In this document: piece by piece, positions 46,539 through 55,323 of the stretch
Layout: the number at the start of each line of letters is the position of its first letter
How positions within the stretch are numbered: the first letter of the stretch is position 1
Source: Pedobacter roseus
Lineage (GTDB): Bacteria > Bacteroidota > Bacteroidia > Sphingobacteriales > Sphingobacteriaceae
Length of the DNA stretch: 64,000 nt
Direction: 5' to 3'
Assembly (NCBI RefSeq): GCF_014395225.1
Contig: NZ_CP060723.1
Coordinates: forward strand, 6,076,001-6,140,000
Notes under the pieces: generated by a model
What the model saw: the letters and a program-made list of their open reading frames with translations, nothing else
Database searches by the model: none
Told to the model about the DNA's origin: nothing
Position numbers and translations under genes: made by a program

Positions 46539-47195
46539 ATGCTCAACAGATATACGCTTACTGTTATCCTGTTTTTAACGACAGGAATCTCATTTGCCCA
46601 AATAAAAGGCACTTACGTTTATTCCGCGGGCGTAGATGCTGGCACCCGGACACTGACTTTTAATGGCTCGGGTTTCAAAGATCAATCAACTGGCCATGTT
46701 AGCGACAAATATGGAGAGGGATCATTTAGAATAGATAATGATCATCTATACCTGAACTATTTTAAGTTAGAGGATAAAGATTCATCTACCTATAAAATCA
46801 ACACCAGTAATGAGCTTTACGGATACACCCGTATCTTTGTTCAGGCATTTGATGGTAAAACGCCGATGAATGGCGTACAGGTTGCTTTAAGAGATGGAGA
46901 ATTTAATATTGTTTTTGCCGCAGACTCAATGTCGGAAGGAAAAACTAGTTTACGGGTGGATAAAGCTGAAAAAATCCAATATTTCACTGTTGATTTTATA
47001 GGTTATAACCGTATAATTATCCCTTTCAGTAGATTCCTACAAAAGAGAAGTGATGTATTTGTTGATCTTAAGCCACAACGTAACATGATTGAACCACCGC
47101 GAACGGAGGCTTATAAAGTGGTTAAATCAGATCACAATAATTTAATACTGATCAATTCACAGGGAAGAGAATTCTTGTTTACTAAAGGCAAGTAA
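46539..47195 (+). CDS. Hypothetical secreted protein
   Basis: The 218-residue protein has a signal peptide ending ISFAQ (about 17-21), an N-terminal region of likely beta strands, and a middle section FDGKTPMNGVQVALRDGEFNI resembling a carboxypeptidase-regulatory-like fold. No catalytic motif was found. It follows the plug-like chimera by 68 bp and shares a GVQV/GVEI beta-sandwich flavour with it, so the two may work together. Confidence 0.6.
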   Translation: MLNRYTLTVILFLTTGISFAQIKGTYVYSAGVDAGTRTLTFNGSGFKDQSTGHVSDKYGEGSFRIDNDHLYLNYFKLEDKDSSTYKINTSNELYGYTRIFVQAFDGKTPMNGVQVALRDGEFNIVFAADSMSEGKTSLRVDKAEKIQYFTVDFIGYNRIIIPFSRFLQKRSDVFVDLKPQRNMIEPPRTEAYKVVKSDHNNLILINSQGREFLFTKGK

Positions 47196-47411
47196 TTCTT
47201 TTGCTAGTGCTAGTATATGAATGGAATAAAAATGTTATCACTATATATTATTTGCTGAGATAACAAAATGATGATGACAAGTCAACCAATAATTTTGAGT
47301 TGTTGAATGGTCCAATTTGAATACATAAAATCCTATTATATTCGTAATACTATCTAATTAGCACTCAATATGGAAAAATATTGGGAAATGGAGATTCTAT
47401 AATTAAATGAT

Positions 47412-47810
47412 ATGAGGTTAGAAATAAGTGAGTTAAAAAGTTATATGGAAGAGCATTTCCCAAAGTCGACCTATATCGATTTTGGGATTGATAAAATGGA
47501 ATATGATATGCCAAAACGGAGACTTCAAATTACTTTAGCACATTACAAGCGGGGGTCACCTGAATTTATATTCACATTTAAAGATGTACAAGGGTATTCA
47601 TTGATACAGGAAATTTTCTTTCAAGGGGATAATTTTGAATGGTTGGGTTTATTGGGAGTTAGTAAAGAGAGTAGTTTTACTAAATTCATAGCACCTGAGA
47701 AGAGCTATCCTCTCGAAATGCTAAACCTTAGAAGCTTTCGTGTACTTAGCCAGAACAACATTATGGATGTTGTATGTAGAGAAGAAATTGAAATAAAAAT
47801 AAATGATTAA
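47412..47810 (+). CDS. Hypothetical small protein
   Basis: The 132-residue soluble protein has a mixed alpha/beta appearance (YIDFGIDKMEYDMPKRRLQITLAHYKRG; EIFFQGDNFEWLGLLGVS). I recognise no family. Its size, low GC and position among orphan genes would suit an immunity or accessory protein, but nothing in the sequence proves it. Confidence 0.5.
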   Translation: MRLEISELKSYMEEHFPKSTYIDFGIDKMEYDMPKRRLQITLAHYKRGSPEFIFTFKDVQGYSLIQEIFFQGDNFEWLGLLGVSKESSFTKFIAPEKSYPLEMLNLRSFRVLSQNNIMDVVCREEIEIKIND

Positions 47811-47917
47811 TGTAAAAACAATTTTTCACTAACTGGCTTATCATTTTTAAAGGTTAAATTATAATAAAATCTCTTTTGCTGGTGCAAGCCTGTGGCTGGT
47901 ATCAAAATAGAAAATCA

Positions 47918-47950
47918 AAGGGCAAGCACGAAAATCCGCTACTTGCCCTT
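47918..47950. terminator. Hairpin terminator
   Basis: AAGGGCAAG (47918-47926) and CTTGCCCTT (47942-47950). It lies between two convergent genes and can serve both. Confidence 0.7.
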
Positions 47951-47967
47951 TATAATTTATATATAAA

Positions 47968-48381
47968 TTACCCCTGATGCTCAGGCATGCCGTTCGGGTC
48001 CATCCATACATATTCCCAATGGTGGCCATCAAGGTCATCAAAGCTATGCTGGTACATAAAACCATAATCTGTAGCCGGGTTTGGTATGGTAGCACCTGCA
48101 GCTACCGCTTTATCTACCATTGCGTTAACCGCATCTTTACTATCGGCCGATAGGGCGATAGAACATTCTATTGCTTTGCTGGTATCTACAATTTCTTTTG
48201 TAGTAAAAGTTTGGAAAAAGGTTCTGGTGAGCAGCATCACATAAATCGTATCGCTGATGATCATGCAGGTTGCTTTTTCGTCGGTAAATTGCGGATTAAA
48301 AGTATAACCAAGTTTGGTGAAAAATTCTACTGATTTGTTAAGGTCGCTAACAGCCAGGTTTACAAAAATTTGAGTTGCCAT
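47968..48381 (-). CDS. VOC/glyoxalase-family protein
   Basis: I start at the ATG at 48379-48381 (137 residues, MATQIFVNLAVSDLNKSVEFF), the normal start of the family; the frame could extend nine codons further. The fold is two beta-alpha-beta-beta-beta modules, with FTKLGYTFNPQFTDEKATCMIISD in the first and MYQHSFDDLDGHHWEYVWMDP in the second, including the conserved H and E metal ligands. Substrate unknown. Confidence 0.88.
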   Translation of the reverse strand: MATQIFVNLAVSDLNKSVEFFTKLGYTFNPQFTDEKATCMIISDTIYVMLLTRTFFQTFTTKEIVDTSKAIECSIALSADSKDAVNAMVDKAVAAGATIPNPATDYGFMYQHSFDDLDGHHWEYVWMDPNGMPEHQG

Positions 48382-48560
48382 ATTTGTTTTCTTATTTAGT
48401 TTACTCAAAGATACAGCCCTTACCCTTGGGTGTTAACGTGCAAAAACGACAAGTTAAGGGGTTATATGCGACTTGATGAGGCAGATATGGTTTGAGGTGG
48501 CTGAACCCTTAAAAAATTTTATTAAAATATATTTTCTTTCCGGTCATTTTCTTATATTTA

Positions 48561-48701
48561 AATCACGATCAGCGCTATATCGTAGCACCATTATCTGCCA
48601 GCTATCCCATGGTTATGATGGTTAATTCATCCCACATTTTATTTACAGCTACAAGCCCATCAATGGCCGGCTTTGCTATTGGTTTAGGCTTGCAGTTTTA
48701 A
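48561..48701 (+). pseudogene. Possible C-terminal remnant of an outer-membrane barrel protein
   Basis: The frame reads NHDQRYIVAPLSASYP, then VNSSHILFTATSPSMAGFAIGLGLQF and TAA. The C-terminal GLGLQF with terminal Phe is typical of an outer-membrane beta-barrel end strand, but no long upstream frame leads into it. A decayed gene is the likeliest reading; chance cannot be excluded. The rest of the gap 48382-48745 shows nothing else. Confidence 0.25.
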
Positions 48702-48745
48702 GAGGATTATAATTAACCTTAATACTAACTTAAAATTCATTAATC

Positions 48746-49225
48746 ATGAGTTCTAAAAACAAGATTTCGACAGAAATCACCCCAGAGCAATCAGCAGCCA
48801 TTGCCGCTGCATTCGAAGCATTAAAAACAGCTTTAGCGCCAGTTTTATTAATCAGCTTAACTTCAGAAGAAAGAATGTCGACCCTTAAAATGGGCGATAA
48901 AACAATTGCCTTTGTAAACAAAACGCTTGAGTATGCCACACAGAATCCATCTTTAATACCACTGTACGTTGATTTAAATGAAGCCAAAAAAGACAATAAA
49001 CTCGCTTCTGATATTTATGGTATTTTCCAGCAGCTCAATACAATTATACGGGCTATGGAAGATACAGGGATGGTAGCGGGTGGCGAAGCTTACGAAGCCG
49101 CTTTAATCATCTATCACTCTATAAAAGGGGCAAGCCGCTCCGGTATTCCGGGCACGCAGGCCATATACGATGACCTGAAGCAGCGTTTCCCAAGTCGCGG
49201 CAAAAAGATTGATACTATCATCTAG
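48746..49225 (+). CDS. Hypothetical helical protein
   Basis: The 159-residue soluble protein is Ala-rich at the start (EITPEQSAAIAAAFEALKTAL) and appears almost wholly helical. MGDKTIAFVNKTLEYATQNPSLIPLYVDLNEAKKDNKLASDIYGI suggests a small four-helix bundle. I do not recognise the family. A 21-bp tandem repeat begins 48 bp after the stop. It lies 1.8 kb upstream of the toxin-like gene in the same direction, and a functional link is possible but unproven. Confidence 0.65.
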   Translation: MSSKNKISTEITPEQSAAIAAAFEALKTALAPVLLISLTSEERMSTLKMGDKTIAFVNKTLEYATQNPSLIPLYVDLNEAKKDNKLASDIYGIFQQLNTIIRAMEDTGMVAGGEAYEAALIIYHSIKGASRSGIPGTQAIYDDLKQRFPSRGKKIDTII

Positions 49226-49273
49226 TATATTTTAACCCGGGGTATCAGGTTGGTTCCCCGGGTTGCATTTAAT

Positions 49274-49546
49274 GGAGCTTTTAGCCGGGTTGCCGGAGCT
49301 TTTAGGTAGGTCGCCAGAGCTATTAGCCTGGTCGCCGGAGCTTCTAGCCGGGTTGCCGGAGCTTTTAGGTGGGTCGCCGGAGCTTTTAGGTGGGTCGCCG
49401 GAGCTTTTAGGTGGGTCGCCGGAGCTTTTAGGTAGGTTGCCGGAGCTTTTAGGTAGGTTGCCGGAGCTTTTAGGTGGGTCGCCGGAGCTTTTAGGTGGGT
49501 TGCCGGAGCTTTTAGGTGGGCCGCCGGAGCTTTTAGGTAGGTTGCT
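49274..49546. repeat. 21-bp tandem repeat, 13 units
   Basis: Unit GGAGCTTTTAGGTGGGTCGC plus C, repeated exactly 13 times in 273 bp with substitutions mainly at positions 11-18. The central units are nearly identical. The array is open in one frame on each strand because 21 is a multiple of three, so the apparent proteins (PELLGGS on plus, LKAPATH on minus) may be artefacts. Confidence 0.9.
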
Positions 49547-49604
49547 GATCCTCCCGGCAAGGTCTGTTCAATAAACTGTGTTAAATTACCTAAACGAATG
49601 TTTT

Positions 49605-50264
49605 ATGATCGTACATTCAATGACTTTTACTGAAATTCAGAATGAGTTATACAATGATCTGCCTACACTTAAAAATAAAATCCTTTATTGCCAGAAAGAA
49701 TTTAAGCGGAGGGTTTTAAAAGCCAGCAGGTATCCATTTGCCTATTCTTATGATTGTTATACCAGGATAAAGAAAAATCATTTTATCCTAACATTTACCG
49801 CTATGAAAAGAAGTGGTAAAAAGAATCCGCTTGTCGGCGTATATGGGTTATACACTCGTGCAGAAGGTGTTTATGCAGTTGCATTAGCGATAGAGGAAGA
49901 ATTTATAACTATATTTTCACCGCATTTTTTTAAACGGTACAGAGAACGGATTGCAAAGGATTTTTTGGCTTCGGCAGGTGATCTGATCAAGCGTTATTTT
50001 GCTACACACAGGGGCTTTAGCTACGCTGTTTTAAGCGAAGATATGAAAGCTGTTTATCGTAGCCTTGAAAATAAAATTGATGATGGTTCGGATTGTTTTG
50101 TTTGTGTAACTACTGCTGGTTATTGTTTTGGAGAGCGGCAAGGCAATATATACATCATGAAAACCATCGTATCTGAAGATATGCTTTTTGAAAATCAAAA
50201 GGAAACTTTTAGCGATCTTCGGGAAAAGTTTATCAGAACGAATAAGGAATTATATGGGATTTAA
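49605..50264 (+). CDS. Hypothetical protein between tandem repeat arrays
   Basis: I prefer the ATG at 49605 (219 residues) to the GTG at 49578. The protein is soluble with an alpha/beta pattern: FTEIQNELYNDLPTLKNKILYC, then YDCYTRIKKNHFILTFTAM, and a Cys/Phe-rich GSDCFVCVTTAGYCFGERQGNIYIMKTIV. No signal peptide is seen and no family is recognised. It is sandwiched between the 21-bp and 91-bp repeat arrays in an accessory region. Confidence 0.55.
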   Translation: MIVHSMTFTEIQNELYNDLPTLKNKILYCQKEFKRRVLKASRYPFAYSYDCYTRIKKNHFILTFTAMKRSGKKNPLVGVYGLYTRAEGVYAVALAIEEEFITIFSPHFFKRYRERIAKDFLASAGDLIKRYFATHRGFSYAVLSEDMKAVYRSLENKIDDGSDCFVCVTTAGYCFGERQGNIYIMKTIVSEDMLFENQKETFSDLREKFIRTNKELYGI

Positions 50265-51031
50265 TAGTTCTGACCACGAAGTAAATCCTCTGTGTTTTCC
50301 GTGTCTCCGTGGCAAAAAATCTATCTTACATTTTCCGTTTTTAACCACAAAGCACACAGAGAGAAGGGCACAAAGTACACAGAGCCGGGTGCTTATTCCA
50401 TTATCCACCTTACATTTTCCATCATCCATTTTTAACCACAAAGCGCACAGAGAGAAGGGCACAAAGTACACAGAGCCGGGTGCTTATTCCATTATCCATC
50501 TTACATTTTCCATCATCCATTTTTAACCACAAAGCACACAGAGAGAAAGCACAAAGTACACAGAGCCGGGTGCTTATTCCATCATCCACCTTACATTTTC
50601 CATCATCCGTTTTTAACCACAAAGCGCACAGAGAGAAAGGCACAAAGTACACAGAGCCGGGTGTTTATTCCATTATCCATCTTACATTTTCCGTTTTTAA
50701 CCACAAAGCACACAGAGAGAAGGGCACAAAGTACACAGAGCCGGGTGCTTATTCCATTATCCTTTTTTAATCATCCGTTTTTAACCACAAAGCACACAGA
50801 GAGAAGGGCACAAAGTACACGGAGCCGGGTGCTTATTCCATCATCCGTTTTAACCGCAAAGTACACAGAGCCGGGTGCTTATTCCATTATCCATCTTACA
50901 TCGTCCATCTTACATCATCCATCATACATCATCCATCATAACATCTCTACTATTTCGCATTTACTCATTAATGATGATTCCTGCCGAAATTTAATTAAAT
51001 ACATTTAACCAAATTTAATATTCCATCCCAC
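50265..51031. repeat. About 91-bp tandem array (about seven units)
   Basis: TTAACCACAAAGC recurs at 50341, 50432, 50523, 50613, 50697 and 50781, with a shortened unit at 50850. Spacings are 91, 91, 90, 84 and 84. Each unit has AAAGTACACAGAGCCGGGTG and TTATTCCATTATCC or a variant. It ends in a CATCCATC-rich tail. Short ORFs on both strands inside it are repeat artefacts. No other gene lies before 51032. Confidence 0.85.
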
Positions 51032-52783
51032 ATGTCGTTTAAACCTTTAGCCAATCAGAGCTATTATCTGATTGCAAAGCATAGTGCAAAGGCACTTGGC
51101 TTTGCCAATACCAATCTCGGAACCGGATTGATCCAGATGAAATTCGACCCCGACAATAAACAACAGCAATTTCGGTTTGAATTTGGAAACAACTTCCACT
51201 TCATTTTAATGGCGCCTTACAGAGAGCGGTTTTTAGCCATACATAACAGTTCTAAAGATGATGGGGCACATCCGATTTTCTGGCAGTGGGAACGTGATAA
51301 AGCCAACCTGCAATTCAGGTTTATACCTGCCGGCGACGGTTATTACCGCATTATGAACCTCAACAGTGGCAAATACCTGGATGTATATGGCTTAAGTACA
51401 GCTGATAACGCTGAGGTGGTGCAGCATCGTTTAACTACAACCGATAACCAGCTTTTTAAACCTGTAGCTGTAATAGACCAGCCCGCCGACGATAATCCGA
51501 CATCGTTTATAGAAATTAACGAAATGGCTCACACTGCAGCTTTGGGGCTTATTGGCGCACTGCCCGAAGTTGGTGGTGGGCTTAAAGTTATTGTTGAGCA
51601 TTTTTGGAGTAAGGAGGATAAGCTGGCCAACCTCTGGGAGCAAATGAAGGTTTATGTGGATGCGCGGATCAGGGAGCTGATTAAAGAAGCGCAGCTGAAA
51701 CAGCTCAAAGAAATGCTGGAAGGGCAATTGAAAAGCCTGGCAGAAATTAATACGAATAGCGGTTTTAAAGGAAATAATATCGAAGCCGTAATTTTGAATA
51801 TTGTTACAAAAGAACCTCACTTTCTTAAACAATCGAAAGAAGTGCTGCCTTACCTGGTGGGTTTAGGTACTTTAATGATTGCCCTCAGGCACATGATGGT
51901 AACAAAATATAAAGACCTTTATGGTGTTGAGCCCACTGATGCGGTTAAAGCGAATAACCTCAGGAAACTAAAAGCCAGTATTAAAGAATATAGTGGAGAG
52001 GTAGAGAAAAGCAGAAAAGCCGTAATGGATTTCAGGATGGCACACGTAAAAGACAGGCGCGATTATACCATTGAAGGGAGAGGCACATTTCCACGCGATA
52101 CCCATGTTTCGGAAGCGGTTGATACCTACGACGGCTGGAAAATGGAATGGAAGTTTACCTCGAACAGGATTGGCGACGAAAATTATAAACAACTTGCCGG
52201 AAATGCTGCAGAGCAACGTAAAAACCAGGTAAAGACTCAATACGGTACAGAACTCGACGAATTTTTACTTCCGGCTAAACTCTGGAAATATTTCGATCCG
52301 GAACATGAAGCATATAAAGAAACCGTTAACAGTAAAACTACAGGGTTATTTGGCGGACCGTATAAAACAACCGAGTTTAAAGGGAAAGAGAATGGGGTAA
52401 TCAGTAAAATAAAAATATATGCCGAAGCTGGCGTATTGTGTGGCCTTGAAGTATTTTACGATGGAAGCGAAACTTCTGACGGGTTAAAGGGGAAAGCCGG
52501 CAATTCGGTAGAAACTTTAACTGTTGGCACTGGTGAATACATTAACCATGTAATCGGCTACTTTAATCGCCATGTAGATGGCCTTTGGTTTAGTACCCAA
52601 AAAGCCAGTACCGCTGGTGGCGGCAGCATGGGGAACACTTATTTTACAGCCGATCTTAGCGACGGATTTAACCCTAAACTGGTAAATATTTCAGGATACC
52701 ACAGTGCACAACAGATAGAGCAGTTAAATTTCCACTGGCAGTATAAAGATTTTCCATTGTCGAAATACATACCTAAAGCTTAA
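51032..52783 (+). CDS. Ricin-type lectin / Cry domain-I / jacalin-like pore-forming toxin candidate
   Basis: The 583-residue protein lacks a signal peptide. Residues about 5-147 form a ricin beta-trefoil (QQFRFEFG; LQFRFIPAGDGYYRIMNLNSGKYLDVYG). Residues about 160-345 are all-helical and match Cry endotoxin domain I: GALPEVGGGLKVIVEHFW, LWEQMKVYVDARIRELIKEA and VLPYLVGLGTLMIALRHMMV-TKYKDLYG, which parallels the LHLLLLRDAVLYG helix of Cry toxins. Residues about 440-571 look like a jacalin-type beta-prism (VISKIKIYAEAGVLCGLEVFYDG; GNTYFTADL; LVNISGYHSAQQIEQLNFHW). The order lectin, pore former, lectin suggests glycan-targeted membrane attack on invertebrate or protist cells. Domain calls are by eye. 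Confidence 0.72.
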   Translation: MSFKPLANQSYYLIAKHSAKALGFANTNLGTGLIQMKFDPDNKQQQFRFEFGNNFHFILMAPYRERFLAIHNSSKDDGAHPIFWQWERDKANLQFRFIPAGDGYYRIMNLNSGKYLDVYGLSTADNAEVVQHRLTTTDNQLFKPVAVIDQPADDNPTSFIEINEMAHTAALGLIGALPEVGGGLKVIVEHFWSKEDKLANLWEQMKVYVDARIRELIKEAQLKQLKEMLEGQLKSLAEINTNSGFKGNNIEAVILNIVTKEPHFLKQSKEVLPYLVGLGTLMIALRHMMVTKYKDLYGVEPTDAVKANNLRKLKASIKEYSGEVEKSRKAVMDFRMAHVKDRRDYTIEGRGTFPRDTHVSEAVDTYDGWKMEWKFTSNRIGDENYKQLAGNAAEQRKNQVKTQYGTELDEFLLPAKLWKYFDPEHEAYKETVNSKTTGLFGGPYKTTEFKGKENGVISKIKIYAEAGVLCGLEVFYDGSETSDGLKGKAGNSVETLTVGTGEYINHVIGYFNRHVDGLWFSTQKASTAGGGSMGNTYFTADLSDGFNPKLVNISGYHSAQQIEQLNFHWQYKDFPLSKYIPKA

Positions 52784-53263
52784 ACCATTTTATAGGGTGT
52801 TTGAATAATTTAGATCAGGCCGTTACGATTACCATATTGTAGCGGCCTTTTATGTAAATCCCCCCCCGCAGATTAATAGCTTTTAAAGCAGGTGGTTAAT
52901 CGACCGATTGCCATTTCGAACGGTTAGTTTTTTTAGCAAGTCGTCTTTCCCGCGTAGGCGGGAATCGTAATGCTTAACCAGGCCGTTGTTAAATAGCCCT
53001 GATGGCAGGGAAATCCCTTTTGGGAAAAGTTTATTTTTACTGAAGTACAAATTCCCCAAAAGGATTGGACGAACAGCAGGACGGAACCCAACCCATAAGC
53101 ACAAAAACTGCGCTCCAAAAAAATGTGCTGATACATTTAAACCTATTGAAATATGTACTTGATTATTACCTCCCTTAAAATGTGCTAATACTTCCGTGTT
53201 TTGTATAAATTGCTTTCGGGCATGGCCAATACCTTTGTTATCAATATTTAACAAAGAAAAAAA
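52784..53263. repeat. Gene-free gap with terminator and divergent dispersed repeat
   Basis: A terminator for the toxin gene lies at 52818-52850 (GGCCGTTAC / GTAGCGGCC then TTTT). From about 52925 to 53140 there is a diverged mosaic repeat with AGCCCTGATGGCAGGG and the GCGCTCCAAAAAAAT end also seen in copies A and C. The ORFs over it are probably spurious. Confidence 0.5.
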
Positions 53264-54082
53264 ATGTCAAAAATAATTTTAATTACCGGTGCTTCACGTG
53301 GCTTTGGTAAAATCTGGGCCAAGGCCCTTTTAGAACGTGGCGATAAAGTTGCCGCAACTGCAAGAAATACTAAAGATTTAAATGATCTGGTTGAAACTTA
53401 TGGCGATGCTGTACTTCCGCTTGAGCTGGATGTAAACAACAGGGAGGCGGTATTTGCAACAATAAATAAGGTTAAACAACATTTTGGCCGTATTGATGTG
53501 CTGATTAATAACGCTGGTTTTGGTTTGTTTGGCGCGATTGAAGAAACCACTGAGCAACAGGCCCGCGCACAAATGGAAACTAATTTTTTTGGTCTGCTTT
53601 GGGTAACGCAGGCCGTAATACCGGTAATGCGCGAACAAAAAAGCGGGCACATTATCCAGGTATCGAGCTTTTTAGGCCTGGTAACGCTACCGGTGCTGGG
53701 TTTATACAATGCTTCTAAATATGCGGTTAATGGTTTAAGCGAAACACTAGCTACCGAAGTAAAAGGTTTTGGCATTAATGTGAGTTTGATAGAACCGAAT
53801 GGTTTTTCTACAGACTGGTCGGGCGCTTCGGCTTTCCAAACAGAACCGCTGGAAGTGTACGCGCCAATTAAACAGGCATTTGCCGAAGGTGCAACACCCG
53901 ATAGCTGGGGCAAACCGGAAGCTACAGCGACAGCAGTACTGGCATTGATCGACAGCGAAAACCCTCCTCTACATTTCCTGTTGGGGAAGATAGCTTATGC
54001 CGGGGTTAAAAAGGTTTATGCGGAGCGTTTGGCCGAATTTGAAGAATGGGCAACGGTATCTGCCGATGCACATGGTCATTAA
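53264..54082 (+). CDS. SDR-family oxidoreductase
   Basis: The 272-residue classical short-chain dehydrogenase has cofactor motif TGASRGFG (8-15), NNAG (82-85), catalytic Ser in IIQVSSFLG (about Ser135) and YNASK (Tyr148, Lys152). The Arg after the glycine motif and RN at 34-35 suggest NADPH preference. The next gene, an AraC regulator in the same direction 76 bp away, may control it. Substrate unknown. Confidence 0.93.
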   Translation: MSKIILITGASRGFGKIWAKALLERGDKVAATARNTKDLNDLVETYGDAVLPLELDVNNREAVFATINKVKQHFGRIDVLINNAGFGLFGAIEETTEQQARAQMETNFFGLLWVTQAVIPVMREQKSGHIIQVSSFLGLVTLPVLGLYNASKYAVNGLSETLATEVKGFGINVSLIEPNGFSTDWSGASAFQTEPLEVYAPIKQAFAEGATPDSWGKPEATATAVLALIDSENPPLHFLLGKIAYAGVKKVYAERLAEFEEWATVSADAHGH

Positions 54083-54158
54083 TCAATCATAATACAGTTT
54101 ATGAAGTACAAGCTATGCAGGTAATTGTGTAGCTTGTATCTGCTATCATCTTAAAGCA

Positions 54159-55049
54159 ATGAAACATTATAAAAGTTTAATCGAGCTGCACAAGGCAAAT
54201 GGGTTTCCGCCACCAGCACACCCGCAGTTTAGCATTTACCAATGCAACCGTCAATGTTCCATTGGTGACAGGGATTTTACAAGCGATTTTTATATGATCG
54301 GTTTTAAAAAGGTTTTGGCGGGGCATATTCTTTACTGGCGAACTAAATACGATCACGAAAGTGGTTCGATGATGTTTTTTAAGCCTAACCAGTTAGTGGA
54401 AATGAAAAACCTCGAACTGGATGAAGATGGCTTTTTGATTTTTATCCACGAAGACTTCCTGAACGGGCATATCCTGCACGATGTGATTAAAAAATACCAT
54501 TATTTCGATTACGAGGCCAATGAGGCATTACACCTCTCGCCAGTTGAAGAGGCCACCGTATGGGAACTTTATCATAAAATTGAAACCGAGTATAACAATA
54601 ACCAGGATGAGTATAGCCGGGAGCTGATTTTAGCCAATGTAGACACTTTGCTGAAATACAGTCAGCGGTTTTACAAAAGGCAGTTCCTTAACCGGACAGA
54701 AGTTTCGGGCAAAACGGTAACCAGGTTTAACGAGGAGATAAATAATTATGTTACCAACGGATTATTGGCGAGTAAAGGATTACCTTCTGTAAATTATATG
54801 GCCGAACGGTTAAATATTTCTGCCGGTTATTTATCTGATGTGTTGAAGCAGGAAAGCGGAAAAACAGCCCTCGAACATATTCATATTTACTTAATATCCG
54901 AAGCGAAAAACCGCCTGATAGGAGAGAACAGATCGGTTTCGGAGATTGCTTATGCGCTGGGATTTGAAAACCTGTCGTATTTTTCGCGTTTATTTAAAAA
55001 GGAAGTAGGCATTAGTCCGAACGTATTTAAAAAGCAGTTGCTGAATTAA
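54159..55049 (+). CDS. AraC-family transcriptional regulator
   Basis: The 296-residue protein has an N-terminal ligand-sensing region (about 20-180) and a C-terminal double helix-turn-helix (about 195-296). The latter includes YMAERLNISAGYLSDVLKQESGKTALEHI and the signature VSEIAYALGFENLSYFSRLFKKEVGISPN. It lies downstream of an SDR gene, a common pairing for regulator and target. No operator can be assigned. Confidence 0.92.
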   Translation: MKHYKSLIELHKANGFPPPAHPQFSIYQCNRQCSIGDRDFTSDFYMIGFKKVLAGHILYWRTKYDHESGSMMFFKPNQLVEMKNLELDEDGFLIFIHEDFLNGHILHDVIKKYHYFDYEANEALHLSPVEEATVWELYHKIETEYNNNQDEYSRELILANVDTLLKYSQRFYKRQFLNRTEVSGKTVTRFNEEINNYVTNGLLASKGLPSVNYMAERLNISAGYLSDVLKQESGKTALEHIHIYLISEAKNRLIGENRSVSEIAYALGFENLSYFSRLFKKEVGISPNVFKKQLLN

Positions 55050-55072
55050 TTGAGAGAATAAAAGCAAAGAGT

Positions 55073-55196
55073 TTTGTAATTGTTGTTTCAAATTTAGTTA
55101 TCTTTGTATTAAGACGACTTGAGGTAGCCTAAGCTACTTAGGGCCGCAACAAATCAAAAGAAATTTTGAGCCTCGGTTTTAAACCGGGGCTTTTTT
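55073..55196 (+). ncRNA. Candidate stand-alone small RNA
   Basis: -33 TTTG (55073-55076) and -7 TATCTTTG (55099-55106) predict a start near 55112. The transcript has an internal hairpin AGGTAGC-CTAA-GCTACTT. It ends in a strong rho-independent terminator, AGCCTCGGTTT / AACCGGGGCT (55169-55191) plus TTTTTT. It has no ORF of note, and the next gene is on the opposite strand, so it is not a leader. Predicted length is about 85 nt. I cannot name an RNA family. Confidence 0.55.
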
Positions 55197-55323
55197 ATTT
55201 TCTCACAATCCCCTGAAGATCCGTATGACTTGCTTCTTTGAGTAAAATTGGATCTAAAAGATTAAAAATAGTTTCAACCGATTGTTTGCGTAAACTACCT
55301 TTCGGAAACTCCTTTCTATATAG

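Noticed and set aside
49222..49574. Repeat proteins encoded in the 21-bp array on both strands
   Set aside because: Both frames are open only because the period is divisible by three. Neither has a plausible start context or a non-repeat domain.
50341..50890. CRISPR array
   Set aside because: Units are about 91 bp and repeat over their whole length with no unique spacers; no cas genes are present.
50188..51008. Several ORFs of 73-115 residues over the 91-bp array
   Set aside because: Low-complexity repeat translations on both strands with no consistent frame.
52883..53254. 123-residue minus-strand ORF
   Set aside because: It covers a mosaic of intergenic repeats and has no recognisable domain.
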